From positions 1,272,706 through 1,336,705 of the forward strand of contig CAIKMD010000007.1 in the NCBI GenBank assembly GCA_903828515.1: a DNA stretch of 64,000 nucleotides, written 5' to 3'. Shown here in pieces: positions 36,234 through 43,879 of the stretch. Under the pieces are notes generated by a model. The model was not told the origin of the DNA, made no database searches, and saw nothing but the letters and a program-made list of their open reading frames with translations. The translations under genes were made by a program, and so were the position numbers. Position 1 is the stretch's first letter; each line of letters starts with the position of its first letter. The DNA comes from an uncultured Rhodospirillales bacterium. GTDB taxonomy: Bacteria; Pseudomonadota; Alphaproteobacteria; ATCC43930; CGMCC-115725.

Positions 36234-37268
36234 ATGGACAAGACTCTTCCCCGGTATAATTCGGGGATACAGCGCTCGAAGGGGCTCCTCGAGATGGCGG
36301 CGGCGCTCTACGACACGTCGCTTTCGCGTACCGCGACGCGTGGCCGTACCAAGGCGCCGCAGATCGATTCCCGTCTGGGCGCCACGCTGTCGGTGCGGAT
36401 CGAGCCACGGAAAGCAGTCACTGAAGATGCCGGGTTGGGGCTGTCCTTCGGCGTAAACGGATTTCACGACAACATCATGCAGGTGGTGAACAAGGAGATT
36501 TCCCTGCTCTGGGTCAATCCGAATGCGCCGCTGGCATTGGCCTATCGGGGCTGCGCGCCTTTCACCAAGCCGCTGCCGCTCAGGGCCATCGCGGTCTTTC
36601 CGTCCTGGGATGCCGTCGTCATCGCCGTTCATGAATCGACCGGTATTACCGCCGTCGAGCAGATCGCGGAACGGCGTTATCCGCTCCGCGTGTCGACCGG
36701 CGGCTCGACAACGGCACCATTCAATGAAGACGCCACGATGTTTACCGTCGACACGGCGATGAAAGCGGCCGGGTTCTCGTTCGACGATATCCGGGCGTGG
36801 GGCGGTTCTCTTCAAACCACGTCACGGCCGAGCCATCCCGACCGGTCCGACGCCATCGCCAAGGGTGAGGTGAATGCCGTCTTCGACGAGGGCATCCTGA
36901 GCTGGGGACAGTATGCGCTCGAACACGGCTTCCGGATTTTGCCGATCGAAGGCGCGATGCGCGAGAAGATGATCGCCGCCGGTCACGACATCATCACAGT
37001 GACGCCGGATCGGCTGCCCGGTCTTTCCCAAGGCGTGCCGGCGATCGATTTTTCCGGCTGGCCGATGATCGTCCATGCGGATATGCCCGACGACGTGGCC
37101 TATGCGCTCTGCGAAACCATCGAGGATCGCAAACTGGTCATTCCCACCGACAATTACAAACCGCTGAACCTGACGCAGTTGTGTACGCCCGATGAGGAAA
37201 CCCCGCGCGGCGCGCCGCTTCATCCCGGCGCCGAGCGTTTCTATCGCGAACGCGGCTATCTGCGTTGA
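36234..37268 (+). CDS. TAXI-type solute-binding protein without signal peptide (second copy)
   Basis: A 344-residue paralog of the 32793 gene. It also lacks a hydrophobic leader: it begins MDKTLPRYNSG. Same segments: KPLPLRAIAVFPSWD, RYPLRVSTGG, IDFSGWPMIVHA and LHPGAERFYRERGYL. The ligand-pocket region TTAPFNEDATMF differs from the first copy, so ligands may differ. It follows the HsaA-like gene by 32 bases, and the luciferase-like gene follows by 22, so it is probably in their operon. The TTGGAGAT site supports ATG 36234; the longer frame overlaps the previous gene. Two paralogs with the same missing export signal argue against an annotation error. Confidence 0.78.
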   Translation: MDKTLPRYNSGIQRSKGLLEMAAALYDTSLSRTATRGRTKAPQIDSRLGATLSVRIEPRKAVTEDAGLGLSFGVNGFHDNIMQVVNKEISLLWVNPNAPLALAYRGCAPFTKPLPLRAIAVFPSWDAVVIAVHESTGITAVEQIAERRYPLRVSTGGSTTAPFNEDATMFTVDTAMKAAGFSFDDIRAWGGSLQTTSRPSHPDRSDAIAKGEVNAVFDEGILSWGQYALEHGFRILPIEGAMREKMIAAGHDIITVTPDRLPGLSQGVPAIDFSGWPMIVHADMPDDVAYALCETIEDRKLVIPTDNYKPLNLTQLCTPDEETPRGAPLHPGAERFYRERGYLR

Positions 37269-37290
37269 TCGGGCCTGAACGAGAGACATC

Positions 37291-38346
37291 ATGAAATTCG
37301 GTTATTTCACGCTCAGCGACAACAATTATCGCCCGAACCCGCGCGATCCGAACCAGTTCGTTCTCGATATCGCCGACGAAGCGATCTACGCCGAGACGAT
37401 CGGGATGCATTCGGCCTGGATCGGCGAGCATCATTTCAGCTCGCTGGGGGTCAACTCGGCGCCGGAGTTGCTGCTGACCCATATCGCGGCACATACCAGC
37501 AAGATCCGTCTCGCACCGGCGGTCACGGTTCTGCCGCTGCACCATCCGATCCGGGTCGCCGAGCAATGGGCGACGCTCGATTTGCTGAGCGGCGGGCGGG
37601 TCGATTTCGCCACCGGCCGCGGTTACGACCGGCGCGAATACGAACCCTTCGAGGTCGATTTCGACAACAACGCCGAAATCTTTGCCGAGGGCGTTGAGAT
37701 CGTCTCGAAGCTCTGGGCTGCCGAAGCGCCGCTTACCCATCACGGCAAGCATTATTCCTTCACCGATGCATGGGTCACGCCGCGGCCGGTACAGCGGCCG
37801 ATGCCGCTCTATGTCGCCGCGTTCTCGCGTCCGTCGATTGAGCTGGCCGCGCGCCTCGGCTCGGGACTGGCCGTGGCGGCGGGCGCCGCGAATTCGATGC
37901 ATGGCGGCCTCGCCGAGGTGGGGCGGATGTATCGCGAATGCTGCGCCCAACAAAGCCATGCGCCGGGTCGGCTGATCACCAGCTACTTCATCCATTTCGC
38001 CGACACGCCGGAGCAGGAGCGCACCGCGCGCGAGCGCCAGTTGCGCTACCATAAGGAATGCACATCGCCGGCATTCCCGGGCGATCCCAAGACCGCGCCC
38101 GAGAACTATCAGTACTTCGCGAAGATCGTCGAACGCTATCAGACGATGAAGCCCGAGGATTTCAACGACAACGCGGTGCTGTTGGGAAAGCCGGCGCAGA
38201 TCATCGATTCGCTGAAGGCCAAGGTGGAAGCCGCCGGGTTCGATGAGGTCATTCTCTATTTCAACATGGGCCTCAAGCCGCACGCCCAGGTGAAAGACGA
38301 GATGGCGCGTTTCATGGCCGAGGTCGCGCCGGCTTTCGCAACCTAG
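37291..38346 (+). CDS. Luciferase-like (LLM) flavin-dependent oxidoreductase
   Basis: A 351-residue (beta/alpha)8 flavin protein of the LLM class. Family marks: EAIYAETIGMHSAWIGEHHF, TVLPLHHPIRVAEQWATLD, LSGGRVDFATGRGYDRREY and the later GLKPHAQVKDEMARFMAE. These enzymes take reduced FMN or F420 and oxygenate aldehydes, sulfonates, ketones or aromatics. No flavin reductase gene is near. It belongs to the same-strand row HsaA-like, TAXI, LLM, MFS, hydrolase, Rieske, UbiD, FAD hydroxylase. Substrate unknown. Confidence 0.92.
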   Translation: MKFGYFTLSDNNYRPNPRDPNQFVLDIADEAIYAETIGMHSAWIGEHHFSSLGVNSAPELLLTHIAAHTSKIRLAPAVTVLPLHHPIRVAEQWATLDLLSGGRVDFATGRGYDRREYEPFEVDFDNNAEIFAEGVEIVSKLWAAEAPLTHHGKHYSFTDAWVTPRPVQRPMPLYVAAFSRPSIELAARLGSGLAVAAGAANSMHGGLAEVGRMYRECCAQQSHAPGRLITSYFIHFADTPEQERTARERQLRYHKECTSPAFPGDPKTAPENYQYFAKIVERYQTMKPEDFNDNAVLLGKPAQIIDSLKAKVEAAGFDEVILYFNMGLKPHAQVKDEMARFMAEVAPAFAT

Positions 38347-38484
38347 CGGCGAGTTGCCGTCCGAGACGGCTTCGCGTCGCAGCCAACCTTGTGTGCCCGA
38401 GCGAATTCGGACATCATTTCGCGAACATCCCCGAGTATCCGGGGAAAGCGGCTCGTATTGAGTCGTCATAGGGAAGGGACGACC

Positions 38485-39909
38485 ATGGCTGAGCACGGCC
38501 TGTCGACGGGGACTCAGGGTGTCGGTCGGGAAGCCGACGAAATCGTCGCGCGGCTGGACCGGCTGCCCTTCACGTCATTGCATCGGCGGGCTTGCGGCGT
38601 CATCGCTCTCGGCTCGTTCTTCGACTCTTTTGATGCGTTGCTGCTTGCCTCGGCGATCGCCGTCGTCATCAGCGTCCTGCACATCAGCTTTTTAAATATC
38701 GGCCTGCTCATCAGTGCCGCGAATTTCGGCATGATGATCGGTGCGCCGTTCGGCGGATGGCTTGCCGAGAAGTTCGGTCGTCGGCCGGTCCTGATGTCGT
38801 CGATTGCGGGCTTCGGCCTGCTCTCCGTCGCGTCCGCTTTCGCGTGGGATTTCTCCAGTCTGTTGACCATTCGCTTCGTCGAGGGCCTGGCGCTGGGCGC
38901 CGAAATTCCGGTCGCGGCGGCCCTGTTCAACGAGTTCATTCCCGGTCGCCGTCGTGCCCGTGCGTTCCTCTATGGCTTCGGCACGCTCTTTGCCGCCGGC
39001 TTTCTTTTTGCGCCGCTTGCCGGGTTGGGCTCGATCGCTCTCTTCGGCCCGGCGCTCGGCTGGCGCGTGCTGTTTGCGTGCGGCGGCCTTGCCGTCATCG
39101 TCGCGGTAGCGATGTATTTCATGCTTCCGGAATCGCCGCGCTGGTTGGCCAGCAAGGGGCGCATGAAGGAAGCCAAGGCCACTGTCGAGAAGTTCGAGAT
39201 GCTCGCGCTGGCGGACGGGAAGGAGTTGCCGCCGCCGGTCGCGCGGCTGCATGTCGAAGAACGACCCACACGCGCCGCCGAACTGTTCAGTCCGACCTAT
39301 CGATCGCGAACGATCCTGATCTGGATTCTATTTTTCGTGACGTACTTCGTGGCCTATGGAATCGCGGCATGGCTGCCGACGCTTTACGTCCGGGTCGGCG
39401 GCTTGCCGACGGATCAGGCGTTGAGCCTGACCGTTCTGTACGGTTTGACGCAGGTCGTCGTGGTTTTCTTCTGGGGAACCGTGGCGGACCGGCTGGGCCG
39501 ACGACGCGTCTATATCATTGCCTTGGCGCTTCTTGCTTTCACCATGATGGCCGGATTTATCGTGGTGGCATGGCTGAACTTTACGGCTTGGCCGGTCCTG
39601 GCGGTGGTCGCTTTTGTCGCCGGAATCGGCAACGGCGCGACGTCGTCCCTGAGTTTCCTTTATGCGTCCGAGTTGTTCCCGACCCGGATGCGCGCCTGGG
39701 CCGCGGCGACCTGCACCTCGGCCAATCGTATCGGCACGGTTCTGGCCCCCGGCGCCATCGGCGCTTTGCTGGCGGCGGATCTCGGCCTCGGGAGCGTGTT
39801 TCTGATGGTCAGTTGCGTGGCCTTCGCCGGGTTGATCTGCGTCGTGGCGCTCGCGCCCGAGACCGGGACGGGTACGCTCGAAGAGGCATCGGCGGAAGCG
39901 TCGGCCTGA
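38485..39909 (+). CDS. MFS transporter, aromatic acid:H+ symporter type
   Basis: A 474-residue carrier with 12 membrane helices. MFS signatures are seen at FGGWLAEKFGRRPVLMSS after helix 2 and GTVADRLGRRRVYI after helix 8. The opening CGVIALGSFFDSFDALLLAS, with the DxFD acidic pair in the first helix, is typical of the aromatic acid and sugar-acid symporter groups (PcaK, BenK). ATG 38485 is supported by GGGAAGGGA; the longer frame from 38389 lacks a start signal. It is probably co-transcribed with its neighbours. Likely imports an aromatic acid, inferred from family and context. Confidence 0.9.
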   Translation: MAEHGLSTGTQGVGREADEIVARLDRLPFTSLHRRACGVIALGSFFDSFDALLLASAIAVVISVLHISFLNIGLLISAANFGMMIGAPFGGWLAEKFGRRPVLMSSIAGFGLLSVASAFAWDFSSLLTIRFVEGLALGAEIPVAAALFNEFIPGRRRARAFLYGFGTLFAAGFLFAPLAGLGSIALFGPALGWRVLFACGGLAVIVAVAMYFMLPESPRWLASKGRMKEAKATVEKFEMLALADGKELPPPVARLHVEERPTRAAELFSPTYRSRTILIWILFFVTYFVAYGIAAWLPTLYVRVGGLPTDQALSLTVLYGLTQVVVVFFWGTVADRLGRRRVYIIALALLAFTMMAGFIVVAWLNFTAWPVLAVVAFVAGIGNGATSSLSFLYASELFPTRMRAWAAATCTSANRIGTVLAPGAIGALLAADLGLGSVFLMVSCVAFAGLICVVALAPETGTGTLEEASAEASA

Positions 39910-39940
39910 CGGATGCAAAATCAGACGCACGGTATTTGAC

Positions 39941-40726
39941 ATGGCACGGCACATTCCCGGACCGCTCTACTATGAGCAACAAGGTGCGACTGGCACGCCG
40001 ATGCTGTTTTTGCATTCGACGCCGGACGATCACCGCGTCTGGCTTTACCAGACGGCACATTTTTCGTCGTGGTATCGCACGATCGCCGTCGATTTCGCCG
40101 GCTACGGGCGGTCGCCCGCGCCGCAACCGGGCGCGACGATTGCCGATCAGGCGGCGGCGTGCTGGGAAGTCATCGATCGTTTCACCGCCGGCGGCGCGAT
40201 CATTCACGGCAATTCGATGGGCGCCCAGGTCGCCGTGCACATGGTGGCGCAGCAACCCGAACGCGCGCTCGCGGTGATCATTTCCGGCACCGGATACCCG
40301 CCACCGACCGCGCCGATGATTCGCCTGATGCAGCGTTATCGCGATGAAGGCCTGAAGCTCCGCTACGAACAAATCCTCGAACATTTTTCGCCGGCGGGGC
40401 AGGCCCATCCGTTGCTGCAATATTACGCCCGGATGGTGACCGAGCTCGATAACGTATCGACGCTCGATAGCATCATCGCGATGAACGAAGCCCTGTCGCA
40501 TCCCGCGCCGGAAGAATTCTACCGCAAACTCGCCGCGCCGTTTCTCATCCTATGCGGCACGCTCGATCGCAGTCATGCCGGCGCCATCGAGATGCAGAAG
40601 GTGATCAAAGGCTCCGATTTCCGCAGCATCGAAGACGCCGGTCATGCCTGCATGATCGAACGCCCGTGGGACTACGACCGGCACTGCATCGAATTTCTGG
40701 CAACGCTTGGGCTGTTCCCCGGCTGA
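39941..40726 (+). CDS. Alpha/beta hydrolase
   Basis: A 261-residue hydrolase. The nucleophile elbow is IIHGNSMGAQ with Ser92; the acid is probably Asp in ILCGTLDRSH; the base is His in EDAGHACMIERP. The oxyanion strand is LFLHSTPDD, near residue 22. The fold includes the C-C bond hydrolases of meta-cleavage pathways (BphD, HsaD) and lactonases. Given the extradiol-like and HsaA-like genes in the region, a meta-cleavage hydrolase is plausible, but ester or lactone hydrolysis cannot be excluded. It is the only ring-fission-product hydrolase candidate here. 13 bases before the Rieske gene. Confidence 0.88.
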   Translation: MARHIPGPLYYEQQGATGTPMLFLHSTPDDHRVWLYQTAHFSSWYRTIAVDFAGYGRSPAPQPGATIADQAAACWEVIDRFTAGGAIIHGNSMGAQVAVHMVAQQPERALAVIISGTGYPPPTAPMIRLMQRYRDEGLKLRYEQILEHFSPAGQAHPLLQYYARMVTELDNVSTLDSIIAMNEALSHPAPEEFYRKLAAPFLILCGTLDRSHAGAIEMQKVIKGSDFRSIEDAGHACMIERPWDYDRHCIEFLATLGLFPG

Positions 40727-40739
40727 GGACGACGCGGAC

Positions 40740-42023
40740 ATGATCGATGACGACAACAAGCTCTTATCCCAAACCGGGCCCGGAACGCCGATGGGCGAAT
40801 TCCTGCGGCGGTATTGGACGGCCGCGCTGCTCTCGAGCGAGTTGCCGGAACCCGATGGTGCCCCGGTGCGCGTGCGGCTTCTCGGCGAGGACCTGATCGC
40901 CTTTCGCGACAGCGATGGCCGCGTCGGGCTGCTGGAGGAGCATTGTTCGCATCGTGGCGCCTCGCTCTATTTCGGCAAGAACGCCGAGGGCGGGCTGCGC
41001 TGCTGGTATCACGGCTGGAAATACGACGTCGCGGGCAACTGTGTCGACATGCCGAACGAACCGCCGCAGACGCGATTTTGCGATAAGGTGAAGCATGTCG
41101 CTTATCCGTGCATCGAACGCAACGGCGTCGTGTGGGCCTATATGGGGCCGCGCGACAGGATGCCGGCGCTGCCGGAACTCGAATGGCTGACGGTGCCGTC
41201 GTCGCATGTTTATGTCACCAAGTGCATTCGCGAATGCCACTGGACGCAAGGCATGGAAGGCGACCTCGATTCAATCCATGTCGGGTTTCTTCATCAGGAT
41301 ATCTTCAAGAACCGGGCGACGGCGCTCAACCATGAATCGGCGAAGTGGCTTGCCGCCAATTTGACGCCCGAGGAAGAAATCGCCGAGACCCCGGCGGGTT
41401 GTGTTCACGCGACCCGCCGCGATATCGATCCGCAAAACAGCTACTGGAAAATCAGCCATTGGTTCTTTCCGGGATTGACGACCATTCCGGGATTCGTCGG
41501 GGACGGCCCGCTCGGCGGACATGCGTGGGTGCCGGTCGATGACAATCATTGTTGGGTGTTTGCCTTTTCCTGGCATCCCACGCGGCCCCTGACGGCGGCG
41601 GAATTGAGCGGCAAGGGCGCGCTCGCGGCCTTTCACGCGGAAACGATGCCGGGCTCGCCGGTCACGGCGTGCAACCGGAGCAACGACTACGCGGGTCCGA
41701 ACGCCCCGGCGGCGGCGCAGCCTTGGATGCGGATTACCAACGTTCAGGCCCAGGACATCGCGATGACCGAAAGCATGGGCACCCTCTACGATCGCAGCAA
41801 GGAGCGCCTGGGCCACTCGGACCGGCTGGTGGCCCGAACGCGACGTCGTCTCGTCGCGGCGGCGAAAGCGGTGCGGGACGGCGCGGAGCCGCCGGGCATG
41901 AATCCGAAGGACTATCGTCAGCGGCCGATTTCGATGCTGCTCCCGCGCAACGTCGAATCATGGACCGATGCCATCGCGGAGGTCACCGATACCCGCCCGG
42001 AAACCTTTCGCGCGTCGGTATAA
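40740..42023 (+). CDS. Rieske non-heme iron oxygenase, alpha-type subunit (second copy)
   Basis: A 427-residue paralog of the gene at 26848. The Rieske ligands are again Cys69-His71 (HCSHRGAS) and Cys88-His91 (CWYHGWKY); iron histidines His180 and His185 in DSIHVGFLHQD. The exact match of ligand positions shows recent common ancestry, yet the second half (ITKCIRECHWTQ-type pocket) differs, pointing to a different substrate. It lies 13 bases after the hydrolase and about 125 bases before the UbiD gene. ATG 40740 was chosen over an upstream frame start at 40707. No reductase is seen. Confidence 0.93.
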   Translation: MIDDDNKLLSQTGPGTPMGEFLRRYWTAALLSSELPEPDGAPVRVRLLGEDLIAFRDSDGRVGLLEEHCSHRGASLYFGKNAEGGLRCWYHGWKYDVAGNCVDMPNEPPQTRFCDKVKHVAYPCIERNGVVWAYMGPRDRMPALPELEWLTVPSSHVYVTKCIRECHWTQGMEGDLDSIHVGFLHQDIFKNRATALNHESAKWLAANLTPEEEIAETPAGCVHATRRDIDPQNSYWKISHWFFPGLTTIPGFVGDGPLGGHAWVPVDDNHCWVFAFSWHPTRPLTAAELSGKGALAAFHAETMPGSPVTACNRSNDYAGPNAPAAAQPWMRITNVQAQDIAMTESMGTLYDRSKERLGHSDRLVARTRRRLVAAAKAVRDGAEPPGMNPKDYRQRPISMLLPRNVESWTDAIAEVTDTRPETFRASV

Positions 42024-42147
42024 CCGATTCGCGTTTTCTCTCCGTGACAGTTTAGGCGTGTCGCTGTCTTGACGGTAACGGCGCCCGCCTGCACGATGCT
42101 TTGAAGTCGCGGGCGGAAACGGCGTTCCGTCGGCTGGGGGAGATATC

Positions 42148-43830
42148 ATGGCCAATGTGAACGACGTTATTCCGGCGAAGACGAAAACAGCGCCTGAGTA
42201 TGTTCGTGCGGCAGCTTCCAAAACAGCGATGGCGCCGCGCAAAGACGTCGACCTGGATGCGTTTCGGCTGCGCCGTCTGGTCGACAAGCTGGTCGAGCTC
42301 GACAAGGTCGAGGTCCATGACGAGCCGGTGACATTGACCCAGATCAGCGGCATCGTCGAGGCGTCGGACCGCGCGATCCTGTTCCGCCGCGCGGGGCCCG
42401 AGCAATTCGAGATCGTCGCGCGCGCCGCCGGCAGTCGCGACCGCATGGCGGTGGCCTATGGCGTCACGGCGGATAAGGTGCAGCAAGAAGTCTTGCGTCG
42501 CGCCGACACGCCGCAGCCGATCTTCGACGTGCCCTCGAAGGAAGCGCCGGTCCACCAGGTGGTTTTGACCGGCAAGGACATCGATCTCAGCAAGCTGCCG
42601 TTCTATCCGCATCACCAGTACGACGGCAGCACCTATATCAATTCGGGCCTCGATTACGTCGTCAATCCGGAAACCGGCCTGATGAATGTCGGCGCCCGCC
42701 GGCTCAGCCTGCGCAATCGGAACGAGCTCGGCTGCAATCTGACCGCGCCGTCCGATTTGAGGACCCTCTACCGTAAATGCGTCGCTCGCGGCGAGCCGCT
42801 GGCCGTGAGCTTTACCTGCGGTGCCTGGCCGACCGACCTGCTGGCCGCGGCCGGCATGCGCGCGGCACATCTGAAAGACGAGGTTGAACTGGTGGCCCGC
42901 ATGCGTGGCGCGCCGCTGCCGCTGGTGCGCGGCGTCACCAACGACGTACCGGTGCCGGCCGACGCCGAGATGGTTCTCGAAGGGTACTTCGACGCGAAGG
43001 GTTATCACGAGCCGGAAGGGCCTTACGGGGAATACATGGGTTATTATGGCGGTATGCATCTGGACCCGGTGTTCCACGTCACGGCCATCTGCATGCGCAA
43101 GGACGTGATGCATCAGACACTCTTGAACGGTGCCGGCAAACATCTCGATCGCACCGATGGCGGCGGCGGCGTTTTCAAAGACGCCGGTGAGGCGCAACTC
43201 ATGCGGCGTCTTCGCGGCCTCGGCTTCGACGTGGTCAAAGTGTTCTTCCCCGGCGCCGCCGGTGCGGGTCATCATTTGCGCGTCGCCATGCGTCCTCGCC
43301 ATGCCGCCGACGCGCACGCTCTCATCATGACCGTCTTCGGATTGATGGCGATGATCAAGCATGTCTTTGTGGTCAACGACGACATCGACGTTGAAGACGA
43401 TCATCAGATGGAATGGGCGATGTCGACCCGCTTTCAAGCCGACAAGGATCTCGTCGTCCAGTCGGGCCTGGCGCGCAACCCGATGGATCCGTCGAGCTTC
43501 GGGCAGGCGACCGCCACCAAGGCAGGCTTCGATTGCACGACGCCGTTCGGCCGCGAGCCCACGGTCACCACGCTCGGCGCAACCGCGCCGGTCTTCAGCG
43601 AACCGGCGCGTTTCCAGACCGTGCGCCAAGCGTTGCAAACCGGGCCGATGTACTTCGCCAAGATCATGGAAGGCGTCGGCAGCGATGACGGTCGCGAGAT
43701 CGCGCTCGCGCTCGACGAGCTTCGGGGTGCCGGCGAATTGGTGCGCGATTTGGAAGGACGCTACTTGCTCGGCAAGGCCGAGAAGGGAACGACCGGAATC
43801 GCCGGCGACATCCACGACGTCTACGATTGA
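42148..43830 (+). CDS. UbiD-family decarboxylase (prFMN-dependent)
   Basis: A 560-residue reversible decarboxylase of the UbiD family, which needs prenylated FMN made by a UbiX-type flavin prenyltransferase (no ubiX gene in the window). The E-x-x-Y/E-type active region is EGPYGEYMGYYGGM, with the acidic residue of the E-R-E network in GPYGEY. Other family marks: VFHVTAICMRKDVMHQTLL and MAMIKHVFVVNDDIDVED. The N-terminus is somewhat longer than in UbiD of E. coli. UbiD members decarboxylate hydroxybenzoates, protocatechuate, gallate and furoates. Placed after a Rieske oxygenase and before an FAD hydroxylase, it could act on an aromatic carboxylate. Substrate unknown. Confidence 0.92.
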   Translation: MANVNDVIPAKTKTAPEYVRAAASKTAMAPRKDVDLDAFRLRRLVDKLVELDKVEVHDEPVTLTQISGIVEASDRAILFRRAGPEQFEIVARAAGSRDRMAVAYGVTADKVQQEVLRRADTPQPIFDVPSKEAPVHQVVLTGKDIDLSKLPFYPHHQYDGSTYINSGLDYVVNPETGLMNVGARRLSLRNRNELGCNLTAPSDLRTLYRKCVARGEPLAVSFTCGAWPTDLLAAAGMRAAHLKDEVELVARMRGAPLPLVRGVTNDVPVPADAEMVLEGYFDAKGYHEPEGPYGEYMGYYGGMHLDPVFHVTAICMRKDVMHQTLLNGAGKHLDRTDGGGGVFKDAGEAQLMRRLRGLGFDVVKVFFPGAAGAGHHLRVAMRPRHAADAHALIMTVFGLMAMIKHVFVVNDDIDVEDDHQMEWAMSTRFQADKDLVVQSGLARNPMDPSSFGQATATKAGFDCTTPFGREPTVTTLGATAPVFSEPARFQTVRQALQTGPMYFAKIMEGVGSDDGREIALALDELRGAGELVRDLEGRYLLGKAEKGTTGIAGDIHDVYD

Positions 43831-43879
43831 TCGGGGCGTCGAGCGGGAACCACGCGTGACATTACAGGACGGTGATCGG

